64,000 nt of DNA from the NCBI RefSeq assembly GCF_014648995.1, contig NZ_BMSE01000012.1, forward strand, positions 1 to 64,000, written 5' to 3'. This document shows positions 1 to 6,812 of this stretch, one piece after another. The notes under the pieces are model-generated. The model did no database searches and was not told the origin of the DNA. It saw only the letters and a list, made by a program, of their open reading frames with translations. Both the position numbers and the translations under genes were made by a program. Origin of the DNA: Streptomyces massasporeus (GTDB taxonomy: Bacteria > Actinomycetota > Actinomycetes > Streptomycetales > Streptomycetaceae). Numbering within the stretch: the stretch's first letter is position 1; each line of letters begins with the position of its first letter.

Positions 1-46
1 ACAACTTCGTTGCACGCAAAGCCAGTGACAGCAGCTCAGAGCCGAG

Positions 47-108
47 ATTTCATTGCAACGACCTTGCCGCCTAACGCAACAACGCCCCTCACGCCGTTGC
101 AATGAAAT
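47..108. promoter_or_regulatory. 14-bp inverted repeat upstream of the GbsR/MarR-type gene
   Basis: ATTTCATTGCAACG at 47-60 is repeated as its exact reverse complement CGTTGCAATGAAAT at 95-108, with a 34-nt spacer. The core CGTTGCA also occurs at 8-14 and at 924-930, just before hisN. The position 50-110 bp upstream of a regulator start suggests an autoregulatory operator. That role is inferred from sequence only. Confidence 0.45.
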
Positions 109-157
109 GAAGATGAACGCTATGGTGCGGACATCACGCACCACGAAGGAGGCCGCG

Positions 158-898
158 ATGCCGGGAGGCAGACTCACTCAGCAGGAGCGCCAGCAGATCG
201 CACTGGGACTGGCCGACGGCCTCGCCTACGCGGAGATCGCCCGGCGCCTTGACCGCCCGACCTCGACGGTCACCCGCGAGGTCATGCGCAACGGCGGCCC
301 CACGGCCTACCGCGCCGACCTGGCCCATCGCGCCACGGAACGCCGCACCCGCCGCAAACAGGCCGCACCACGGGACCCGAAGGCGCTCCCGCAGCCCGAC
401 GGACGGGACGCCGAGGCCGTACGCGAGTACGAGGAGACGTTCACGACCGTCATGATGGGGTCGGGCATGCCGAAAATGATGTCGCGCGTGATGGCCTGCC
501 TCTGCATGACCGACTCGGGCAGCCTCACGGCCTCCGAACTGGCCCAGCGCCTCCAGGTCAGCCCGGCGTCGGTGTCCAAGGCGGTCGCGTACCTCGACAG
601 CCAGGGCTTCGTCCGCAGGGAGGCCGACCAGGGCCGCCGCGAGCGCTACGTCGTCGACGACGACATCTGGTACCGGTCGATGCTGGCCAGCGCACAGGCC
701 ATCGCCAAGGTCGTCGACACCGCACGGCAGGGCGTCGGCATCCTCGGCCCCGGCACTCCGGCCGCCGTACGCCTCGAGAACATCGCCCGTTTCCTCGACT
801 TCGTCGCCGAGAGCTCCGCCCGCGCCGCGGAGCAGGCACGCGACGTCCTCCATACCAAGCCCGAGACCGCTTCCGACTCCCCCACAAACCCCCGGTAG
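158..898 (+). CDS. GbsR/MarR-family transcriptional regulator with an extra N-terminal HTH
   Basis: A 246-residue DNA-binding protein. The first 45 or so residues resemble the helix-turn-helix of IS30-type proteins (LADGLAYAEIARRLDRPTST). From about residue 100 there is a GbsR/MarR-type winged helix (SELAQRLQVSPASVSKAVAYL, a near-consensus recognition helix), followed by a helical tail likely to dimerise. I chose the ATG at 158 because GAAGGAGG at 145-152 sits at proper spacing; earlier in-frame ATGs at 53 and 122 lack such a site. A perfect 14-bp inverted repeat lies upstream and is a candidate self-operator. The ligand and regulon are unknown. The convergent-free junction with hisN, 33 bp downstream on the same strand, allows co-transcription. 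Confidence 0.8.
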   Translation: MPGGRLTQQERQQIALGLADGLAYAEIARRLDRPTSTVTREVMRNGGPTAYRADLAHRATERRTRRKQAAPRDPKALPQPDGRDAEAVREYEETFTTVMMGSGMPKMMSRVMACLCMTDSGSLTASELAQRLQVSPASVSKAVAYLDSQGFVRREADQGRRERYVVDDDIWYRSMLASAQAIAKVVDTARQGVGILGPGTPAAVRLENIARFLDFVAESSARAAEQARDVLHTKPETASDSPTNPR

Positions 899-931
899 CC
901 CCACCGCCACCTCGGCAGATAGGTTCGTTGC

Positions 932-1732
932 ATGCCCGACTACCTCGACGACCTGCGTCTGGCCCACGTCCTCGCCGACGCCGCCGACGCCGCGACGATG
1001 GACCGGTTCAAGGCCCTCGACCTCAAGGTCGAGACCAAACCGGACATGACCCCGGTGAGCGAGGCGGACAAGGCCGCGGAGGAACTCATCCGCGGCCACC
1101 TCGGGCGCGCCCGCCCCAGAGACGCGATCCTCGGCGAGGAGTACGGCGTCGAGGGCACCGGCCCCCGTCGCTGGGTGATCGACCCGATCGACGGCACCAA
1201 GAACTACGTGCGCGGTGTTCCCGTCTGGGCCACGCTCATCTCGCTGATGGAGGCCGGCGAGGGCGGCTTCCAGCCCGTCGTCGGCGTCGTGTCCGCCCCC
1301 GCCCTCGGCCGTCGCTGGTGGGCCGCGAAGGGCCATGGCGCGTTCTCCGGCCGCAGCCTCACCAAGGCCTCCCGGCTGCAGGTCTCCCGCGTCTCCAAGC
1401 TCTCCGACGCCTCCTTCTCGTACTCCTCGCTGAGCGGCTGGGAGGAGCAGGGCCGCCTGGACGGCTTCCTGGACCTGACCCGCGAGGTGTGGCGCACACG
1501 GGCGTACGGCGACTTCTGGCCGTACATGATGGTCGCGGAAGGCGCCGTCGACATGTGCGCCGAGCCGGAACTGTCCCTGTGGGACATGGCCGCCACCGCC
1601 ATCGTCGTCACCGAGGCGGGCGGCACCTTCACCGGCCTCGACGCGCGCCCGGGCCCCCACAGCGGCAACGCGGCCGCGTCGAACGGTCTGCTCCACGACG
1701 AGCTGCTGGGATACCTCAACCAGCGCTACTGA
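932..1732 (+). CDS. hisN: histidinol-phosphatase, inositol-monophosphatase fold
   Basis: A 266-residue Mg2+-dependent phosphatase that removes phosphate from L-histidinol phosphate, the penultimate step of histidine synthesis. The family metal site is complete: GEEYG near residue 69, DPIDGTKNYVRG near 88-99 and LWDMAA near 210. Actinobacteria use this IMPase-type HisN instead of the PHP- or HAD-type enzymes. The length matches the family. The start is the ATG at 932, preceded by a weak GATAGG. The gene sits away from other his genes, as is usual for hisN in Streptomyces. Substrate is assigned from family resemblance; a broader inositol- or sugar-phosphatase role cannot be excluded. Confidence 0.88.
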   Translation: MPDYLDDLRLAHVLADAADAATMDRFKALDLKVETKPDMTPVSEADKAAEELIRGHLGRARPRDAILGEEYGVEGTGPRRWVIDPIDGTKNYVRGVPVWATLISLMEAGEGGFQPVVGVVSAPALGRRWWAAKGHGAFSGRSLTKASRLQVSRVSKLSDASFSYSSLSGWEEQGRLDGFLDLTREVWRTRAYGDFWPYMMVAEGAVDMCAEPELSLWDMAATAIVVTEAGGTFTGLDARPGPHSGNAAASNGLLHDELLGYLNQRY

Positions 1733-1768
1733 GCCCCCCGTTGTTACCGAGCGCCCCCTTGTTGACCC
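1732..1768. repeat. degenerate 18-19 bp direct repeat at the hisN stop
   Basis: GAGCCCCCCGTTGTTACC (1732-1749) is followed directly by GAGCGCCCCCTTGTTGACC (1750-1768). The repeat begins at the last base of the hisN stop codon. It resembles other short duplications at gene ends in this window. Confidence 0.5.
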
Positions 1769-1800
1769 TCCCTTTACCTGCCACCCTGAGAGTCCCCCAC

Positions 1801-1824
1801 TTGTGAATTTGTGAAATTCTGAAC
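1801..1824. promoter_or_regulatory. tandem 8-bp repeat upstream of the CBS-domain gene
   Basis: TTGTGAAT, TTGTGAAA and TTCTGAAC follow each other without a gap in an otherwise GC-rich background, 37 bp before the CBS-gene start. This AT-rich helical-phase patch is a candidate promoter or regulator site. No known consensus (Rex, CRP) is matched fully. Confidence 0.3.
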
Positions 1825-1860
1825 GAACGGCGGGGAGACTCCCAGGAGGTGGCTCCATCC

Positions 1861-2250
1861 ATGCTCGTCCGTGACGCCATGAGCACTGTCGTCCTCACCA
1901 TCGGCCCGACCCACACCCTGCGTCAGGCCGCAGCGCTGATGTCCGCGCGCAAGGTCGGGGCGGCCGTCGTCCACGACCCCGACGCCGGCATCGGCATCCT
2001 CACCGAACGCGACATCCTCAACTCCGTGGGCCTGGGCCAGGACCCGGACACGGAACGCACCCACGCCCACACCACCAACGACGTCGTGTTCGCCGCCCCG
2101 GCCTGGACCCTGGAGGAGGCGGCGGCCGCCATGGCGCACGGCGGCTTCCGGCACCTCATCGTGCTGGACGGCGGCGAACCCGCCGGCATCGTCTCGGTCC
2201 GCGACATCATCCGCTGCTGGGCACCGGCACGACAGCGGGTTCCGGCGTAA
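1861..2250 (+). CDS. tandem CBS-domain protein
   Basis: A 129-residue protein consisting almost entirely of two CBS motifs (one Bateman module). It opens with LVRDAM and has the motif-end signatures ILTERDIL near residue 55 and IVSVRDIIRCW near 115. Such modules bind adenosine nucleotides or similar ligands and usually regulate a partner. No effector domain is attached here. The strong AGGAGGT at 1844-1850 is 10 nt before the ATG at 1861 and overlaps the alternative GTG at 1849, so I chose the ATG. It is convergent with catA, with a shared terminator between. The partner and ligand are not visible. Confidence 0.85.
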   Translation: MLVRDAMSTVVLTIGPTHTLRQAAALMSARKVGAAVVHDPDAGIGILTERDILNSVGLGQDPDTERTHAHTTNDVVFAAPAWTLEEAAAAMAHGGFRHLIVLDGGEPAGIVSVRDIIRCWAPARQRVPA

Positions 2251-2255
2251 CCACG

Positions 2256-2292
2256 CGGACGGGCCGGGCCCCCGAAGAGCCCGGCCCGTCCG
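2256..2292. terminator. bidirectional terminator between the CBS gene and catA
   Basis: CGGACGGGCCGGGC (2256-2269) pairs perfectly with GCCCGGCCCGTCCG (2279-2292) across a 9-nt loop. It lies between two convergent genes. There is no clear U-tract, as is common in Streptomyces. Confidence 0.8.
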
Positions 2293-2319
2293 CCACCGCA
2301 AGCGGTCCAGCGCTGGAGT

Positions 2320-3771
2320 TCAGCCGCGCAGGGCCTGGACCGCGACCTCCAGCCGCTTGCCGTAGTCTCCGTCGGCCCGACGGAAGTTGTCGATCGCCCG
2401 CTCGACGATGTCGTCGCGCGAGACCTTGGCGATGAAGCCGGCCAGGTTGGCGACCAGGCGCTCCTTCTCGCCCTCGCTCATCAGACGGTAGAGATGGCCC
2501 GCCTGCACGAAGTCGTCGTCCTCGGCGTGCACCGGAGCCGGGTGGTTGCCCGTCGCGCCGCTCACGGCCGTGGCGGACCACAGCGGACGGTCCGTCTGGA
2601 ACGGGCCGCCGAAGCTGTTCGGCTCGTAGTTCTTCGCACCCGCGTGCCGGCCGTCGTAGAGGTACCCGTCCCGGGAATTGGTGCGCGCCACGGTGGCGTG
2701 CGGCCGGTTCACCGGCAGGTGGTCGGCGTTGATGCCGACCCGGTATCGGTGGGCGTCGCCGTAGGCGAAGAGGCGGCCCTGGAGCATCTTGTCCGGGGAG
2801 GGGCCGATGCCCGGCACGAAGTGGGCGGGGCTGAAGATCGACTGCTCGACCTCGGCGAAGACGTTCTCCGGGTTGCGGTTGAGCTCCAGCCTGCCGATCT
2901 CGACCACCGGGTAGTCCGCGTGCGGCCAGACCTTGGTCAGGTCGAACGGGTTGAAGCGGTAGGTCGCCGCCTCGGCCACCGGCATGATCTGCACGCCGAC
3001 GGTCCAGGTCGGGTACTCGCCGCGCTCGATGGCCTGGCGGAGGTCACGCTGGTGGGAGTCGGGGTCCTCACCGGCGAGCCGGGCCGCCGCGTCGGCCGTC
3101 AGGTTCTCGATGCCCTGGTCGGTCTTGAAGTGGTACTTCACCCAGAACGCCTCGCCGGCCTCGTTGCTCCACTGGAAGGTGTGCGAGCCGAAGCCGTCCA
3201 TGTGGCGGTACGAGGCGGGGATGCCGCGGTCGCCGAACAGCCAGGTCACCTGGTGCGTGGACTCGGGTGACAGGCTCCAGAAGTCCCAGACGTTGTCCGC
3301 CTCCGTGGAGCCCGTGTAGGGGTCGCGCTTCTGGGTGTGGATGAAGTCCGGGAACTTGATGGCGTCCTTGATGAAGAACACCGGGGTGTTGTTGCCGACG
3401 AGGTCGTAGTTGCCCTCCTCGGTGTAGAACTTCAGCGCGAAGCCGCGCGGGTCGCGGACCGCGTCCGCCGCCCCCAGATTGCCCGCCACCGTCGAGAAGC
3501 GCAGGAAGACCTCGGTCTGCTTGCCGATCCCGGAGAGGAAGGCGGCCCGCGTGTACGGGGTGACGTCGGCGGTCACCGTGAAGGTGCCGTACGCACCCGC
3601 GCCGCGGGCGTGGACGACACGCTCCGGGATGCGCTCACGGTTGAAGTGGGCCAGCTTCTCCAGCAGCAGCTGGTCCTGGACGAGCACCGGGCCGCCGACG
3701 CCCGCGGTCTCGCTGTTCTGGTTGTCGGCGACCGGAGCCCCGGCCTCCGTCGTAAGCGGTCCCTGCGTCAC
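2320..3771 (-). CDS. catA: monofunctional haem catalase CatA
   Basis: A 483-residue haem catalase that dismutates H2O2 to water and oxygen in the cytoplasm. The distal His is in RVVHARGAGAYG near residue 54, the central VRDPRGFALKFYTEEGNYDL block is present, and the proximal Tyr is in LFAYGDAHRYR. The length fits small-subunit catalases of the Streptomyces CatA group. I set the start at the GTG at 3769-3771, with AGGAGG at 3777-3782. A longer reading frame reaches 3843 but would run through the CatR operator and is very unlikely. It is divergent from catR. Regulation is by peroxide-sensitive CatR repression at the operator 3837-3849, as described for S. coelicolor catA/catR. Confidence 0.95.
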   Translation of the reverse strand: MTQGPLTTEAGAPVADNQNSETAGVGGPVLVQDQLLLEKLAHFNRERIPERVVHARGAGAYGTFTVTADVTPYTRAAFLSGIGKQTEVFLRFSTVAGNLGAADAVRDPRGFALKFYTEEGNYDLVGNNTPVFFIKDAIKFPDFIHTQKRDPYTGSTEADNVWDFWSLSPESTHQVTWLFGDRGIPASYRHMDGFGSHTFQWSNEAGEAFWVKYHFKTDQGIENLTADAAARLAGEDPDSHQRDLRQAIERGEYPTWTVGVQIMPVAEAATYRFNPFDLTKVWPHADYPVVEIGRLELNRNPENVFAEVEQSIFSPAHFVPGIGPSPDKMLQGRLFAYGDAHRYRVGINADHLPVNRPHATVARTNSRDGYLYDGRHAGAKNYEPNSFGGPFQTDRPLWSATAVSGATGNHPAPVHAEDDDFVQAGHLYRLMSEGEKERLVANLAGFIAKVSRDDIVERAIDNFRRADGDYGKRLEVAVQALRG

Positions 3772-3836
3772 GTGCGCCTCCTGCACCATTCCTGACCAGT
3801 CCTGTCCACCGGCCAAAGCCGTTCTCGATCCTACAA

Positions 3837-3849
3837 TAGACAATGTCTA
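3837..3849. promoter_or_regulatory. CatR (Fur-family) operator in the catA-catR divergent region
   Basis: TAGACAATGTCTA is a perfect 6-1-6 palindrome in an AT-rich patch, 66 bp upstream of the catA start and about 68 bp upstream of catR. The placement and Fur/PerR-like geometry fit the site through which CatR represses catA and itself. Confidence 0.75.
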
Positions 3850-3916
3850 AAGCAAGTGTGGCTCTAAACTCACACCTGTTCGGGACCTGGTCCCCTTAGC
3901 TGTTAGGCTGGTGGCC

Positions 3917-4333
3917 ATGAGTGACCTTCTGGAACGCCTGCGCGGACGCGGATGGCGAATGACCGCGCAGCGGCGCGTCGTGGCCGAGGTCCTCGACGGC
4001 GAACACGTCCATCTGACGGCCGACGAGGTCCACGCCCGGGCCGTCGCCAAGCTGCCCGAGATCTCCCGGGCGACCGTGTACAACACGCTGGGTGAGCTCG
4101 TAACCCTCGGCGAGGTGCTGGAGGTCTCCACCGACCAGCGCGCCAAGCGGTACGACCCGAACGCCCACCAGCCACACCACCACCTGGTCTGCGCCCAGTG
4201 CGGCGCGATCCGGGACGTCCACCCGGTCGGCAACCCGCTGGCGGACCTCCCCGACACCGAGCGCTTCGGCTTCACGGTCTCGGACGTCGAGGTGACCTAC
4301 CGCGGCGTCTGCCCGAACTGCGCGGCCGCCTAG
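3917..4333 (+). CDS. catR: peroxide-sensing Fur-family repressor CatR
   Basis: A 138-residue Fur/PerR-type repressor. The winged helix covers residues 1-80, with recognition-helix region ISRATVYNTLGELVTLGEV. A His-rich metal site (HQPHHHLVCAQCG) and a second CxxC (CPNC) near the C-terminus form the structural zinc and regulatory metal sites. In S. coelicolor, CatR releases its operator on H2O2 oxidation and so induces catA. The divergent catA gene and the shared palindrome support this here. The ATG at 3917 gives the expected MSDLLERLRGRGWRMT start; a GTG at 3911 is possible. No ribosome-binding site is evident, so the mRNA may be leaderless. A strong hairpin follows the stop. Confidence 0.9.
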   Translation: MSDLLERLRGRGWRMTAQRRVVAEVLDGEHVHLTADEVHARAVAKLPEISRATVYNTLGELVTLGEVLEVSTDQRAKRYDPNAHQPHHHLVCAQCGAIRDVHPVGNPLADLPDTERFGFTVSDVEVTYRGVCPNCAAA

Positions 4334-4348
4334 CCCCCACAAACGCGC

Positions 4349-4382
4349 GAGAGCCCCGGCACTGATGGGTGCCGGGGCTCTC
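4349..4382 (+). terminator. terminator of catR
   Basis: GAGAGCCCCGGCAC (4349-4362) pairs perfectly with GTGCCGGGGCTCTC (4369-4382) over a 6-nt loop, 16 nt after the catR stop codon. Confidence 0.85.
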
Positions 4383-4414
4383 TGCTGCCATGCTGCATGA
4401 CGCCGCCGCAAACA

Positions 4415-4450
4415 CCGAGGGCCGGAACCCTTTCGGATTCCGACCCTCGG
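4415..4450 (-). terminator. terminator of the first tRNA-fMet gene
   Basis: CCGAGGG (4415-4421) pairs with CCCTCGG (4444-4450), then after one mismatch CGGAA pairs with TTCCG. The hairpin begins 8 nt beyond the tRNA 3' end on the minus strand. Confidence 0.7.
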
Positions 4451-4457
4451 CCTTCAG

Positions 4458-4531
4458 TAGCGGGGACAGGATTTGAACCTGCGACCTCTGGGTTATGAGC
4501 CCAGCGAGCTACCGAGCTGCTCCACCCCGCG
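4458..4531 (-). tRNA. initiator tRNA-fMet (anticodon CAU), copy 1
   Basis: A 74-nt cloverleaf with anticodon CAU and no encoded CCA. Two initiator features are visible. Position 1 (C) cannot pair with position 72 (U), and the anticodon stem ends in three consecutive G-C pairs (GGG/CCC) next to the loop. The T loop reads TTCAAAT. The sequence is identical to the copy at 6682-6755. A terminator hairpin follows at 4415-4450. Confidence 0.95.
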
Positions 4532-4623
4532 TCGTTGAATGCAACGTTACGTCACTGCGGAGGGCGGATGCAAATCCATTGCCCGGCTGCACCCCGGCCC
4601 CACCCACCACACCCCACACCACC

Positions 4624-6447
4624 TCACGCGGACAGCTCCTGCCGCAGCGCGTCCCTCAGCCGCTCCGCCCGCTCGGTGACGGACGCCGGCCCCAGCGACA
4701 CCGCCCGGTCGGCCCACCGCTGGCCCTCCGCCAGTTCACCCCGACGCGCGTAGACCAGGGCCAGCCGCAACGCCGCCCGCCCATGCCCCGCGTCGGCGGC
4801 GCGCGTCCACCAGACCGCCGCCTCGGGCTCGCTCCCCTCCCGGGCCAGCAACAGCCCGAGATTGAACGCGCCGTTGCGGGACCCGGCCTCGGCCGCCTCC
4901 CGGTACCACCGAGCCGCCTCGACGACGTCGCCCCGGGCCGCCGCCAGCATGCCGACCCGCACCTGCGCCCGCCGATGCCCCTGGGAGGCCGCCCGCTCGT
5001 ACCACTCCTCGCACTCGCTCCGCCGGTGCACCGGCTCCCCGAGCTCGTGAGCGGGCTCCGGCGGCCGCCGTGCGTCGAGCACGGTCGCCAGCCGGTACGC
5101 GGCCTCGGCGCTCCCGCCCCCGGCCGCACACCGCAGATGCCGCTCGGCCTCCTGCTCGTCGCCGTCCCGCAGCCTCGCCATGCCGACCTGGAGCGCCGCC
5201 TCGGTGTGCCCGGCGGCAGCGGCCCGCTCGTACCAGCGCAGCGCGGCCTGCTCCTCGCCCCGCCCGGCGTGCAGGATGCCGAGGTTGAAGGCGGCGTCCA
5301 CGCTCCCGGCCTCCGCGGCCTTGGAGAACCACGGCTCCGCGCCCGTCTCGTCGCCGCCCCGCAGCAGCAGGATCGCCAGCGCGTTGGCGGCCTCCCGGTG
5401 CCCGGCGTAGGCCGCGCGCCGGTACCACTGCTCGGCCTGCGGCGTGCGCCCCTGCTCGGCGCACAGCAGGCCGAGGTTGTACGCGCCGTTCACGTCGCCC
5501 GCGTCCATCGCGGCCCGGTACCACCGCTCGGCGGTCTGGGTCTCGCCCCGCTCGGCGTGCAGCGCGCCCAGCGCGTTCGCCGCGTTGCCGTCGCCGTCCT
5601 GGGCGGCCCGCAGCCACCACACGGCGGCGTTCTCGGTGTCGCCCGCGTCGCGCAGCAGGAAGCCGAGCGCGCAGGCGGCCCGCGCCTCGCCGTCCTTGGC
5701 GGACGTCAGGTACCAGCGTCCGGCCTCCTTGAGCTCGCCGCGCCGCTCCAGGATCGTCCCGAGGTGCAGCGCGGCCCGCCGGTGACCGCGCGCGGCGGCC
5801 TGCCGGTACCACTGCTCGGCCTCCTCGGGCGCCTGGACACCGTTGTCACCGTCGGCTTCCCGCGGCGCCTTGCGGTCCAGCGTCCGCGCCAGCCGGTACG
5901 CCGCCTCCCGGTGCCCGCGCTCGGCGGCGACCCGCATCCACTGCTCGGCTGCGGCGTCCCCGCGGTGCTCCAGCAGGTCGGCGAGCGCGTACGCGCCCAG
6001 CGTGTGCCCCTGCTCGGCGGACTGGCGCAGCCAGTACTCGGCGGCGGGCTCGTCACCGCGCTCGCGGTGGTGCCGGCCGAGGGCGTGCGCGGCCGCCGTG
6101 GATCCGGCGACGGCGGCGATCCGCCACCATCCGGCGGCCTCGTCGGCGTACCCCCGCTGGTGAAGGAGGACTCCCAGGTTGTTGGCCGCCGCCCGGTCGC
6201 CCGCGGCGGTGGCGGCACGCAGATGAGGCTCGGCACCGTCGAGATCGCCACGGCGCAGCAGCATGGCCCCGAGGACACTCATCGCTTCGACGTCGCCGGC
6301 CTCGGCGGCCAGCCGCTGACGCAGCTCCTCGGCCGCCTCGTCGGCGATCTCCCCGGTCTCGTCCGGGGTCTCGGTGTCCTCCCGGCTGGAAGGCTGCACA
6401 AAACGCCCTGTCTCGAACAGAGTTGCCTTGTCCCCCATAACGTCCAT
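4624..6447 (-). CDS. Sel1/TPR-repeat protein
   Basis: A 607-residue soluble protein. After an acidic N-terminal 40 residues it is built almost wholly of 36-residue Sel1-like/TPR helical repeats. Typical cores are ANNLGVLLHQRGYADEAAGW and AAFNLGILHAGRGEEQAALR, with about 14 copies. Such solenoids act as protein-binding scaffolds; no enzymatic domain or signal peptide is seen. The start ATG at 6447 gives MDVMGDKATLF. The gene lies between two identical tRNA-fMet genes on the same strand, with a terminator upstream (6611-6647), so it should have its own promoter. This family is widely conserved in Streptomyces. Its function is not known and I do not infer one. Confidence 0.88.
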   Translation of the reverse strand: MDVMGDKATLFETGRFVQPSSREDTETPDETGEIADEAAEELRQRLAAEAGDVEAMSVLGAMLLRRGDLDGAEPHLRAATAAGDRAAANNLGVLLHQRGYADEAAGWWRIAAVAGSTAAAHALGRHHRERGDEPAAEYWLRQSAEQGHTLGAYALADLLEHRGDAAAEQWMRVAAERGHREAAYRLARTLDRKAPREADGDNGVQAPEEAEQWYRQAAARGHRRAALHLGTILERRGELKEAGRWYLTSAKDGEARAACALGFLLRDAGDTENAAVWWLRAAQDGDGNAANALGALHAERGETQTAERWYRAAMDAGDVNGAYNLGLLCAEQGRTPQAEQWYRRAAYAGHREAANALAILLLRGGDETGAEPWFSKAAEAGSVDAAFNLGILHAGRGEEQAALRWYERAAAAGHTEAALQVGMARLRDGDEQEAERHLRCAAGGGSAEAAYRLATVLDARRPPEPAHELGEPVHRRSECEEWYERAASQGHRRAQVRVGMLAAARGDVVEAARWYREAAEAGSRNGAFNLGLLLAREGSEPEAAVWWTRAADAGHGRAALRLALVYARRGELAEGQRWADRAVSLGPASVTERAERLRDALRQELSA

Positions 6448-6610
6448 CGTCGCACCACCTGCAACCTGGGTACACCTGGTATACCGCAGCCAGTGAGGTC
6501 ACTTCAGCGTTTTGTCGACATGCCCACAGAGAGACAAGTCAAACACAGATCGGCCAACTCCCCCCGGCGGCGCGGCCACAACCTGCGCCAGCACATGCGT
6601 TCACACATCA

Positions 6611-6647
6611 CGAAGGCCCGGATTCCTGTGTGGAATCCGGGCCTTCG
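6611..6647 (-). terminator. terminator of the second tRNA-fMet gene
   Basis: CGAAGGCCCGGATTCC (6611-6626) pairs perfectly with GGAATCCGGGCCTTCG (6632-6647): a 16-bp stem with a 5-nt loop. It lies 34 nt downstream of the tRNA on the minus strand and upstream of the TPR gene. Confidence 0.85.
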
Positions 6648-6681
6648 ATGTCGCTCTGTCACTCGGACATTGCGATTTCAG

Positions 6682-6755
6682 TAGCGGGGACAGGATTTGA
6701 ACCTGCGACCTCTGGGTTATGAGCCCAGCGAGCTACCGAGCTGCTCCACCCCGCG
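6682..6755 (-). tRNA. initiator tRNA-fMet (anticodon CAU), copy 2
   Basis: Identical over all 74 nt to the copy at 4458-4531, with the same C1/U72 mismatch, three G-C pairs above the anticodon loop, and no encoded CCA. Flanking sequence differs apart from a few bases, so this is a gene duplication with independent terminators and not one transcription unit. Confidence 0.95.
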
Positions 6756-6812
6756 CCGTTGTGTTCACAACCGTATCACGGCGCGGGGTGGGCATTTGAC
6801 CAGGCCAGGGCC

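Noticed and set aside
158..340. IS30-type transposase fragment at the left end
   Set aside because: Only the short HTH resembles IS30; it is fused to a MarR-type domain in an intact regulator and there is no DDE catalytic region or terminal inverted repeat.
1801..1824. Rex or CRP binding site upstream of the CBS gene
   Set aside because: TTGTGAA occurs as a direct repeat, without the inverted partner TTCACAA that Rex or CRP sites need.
134..1858. 574-codon minus-strand frame opposite the GbsR-type gene and hisN
   Set aside because: It overlaps two recognisable genes entirely and has low-complexity composition.
4495..6684. Open frame of about 729 codons opposite the Sel1-repeat gene
   Set aside because: It is Pro/Arg/Leu-rich, runs through both tRNA genes and has no ribosome site. 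The opposite strand shows periodic Sel1 repeats.
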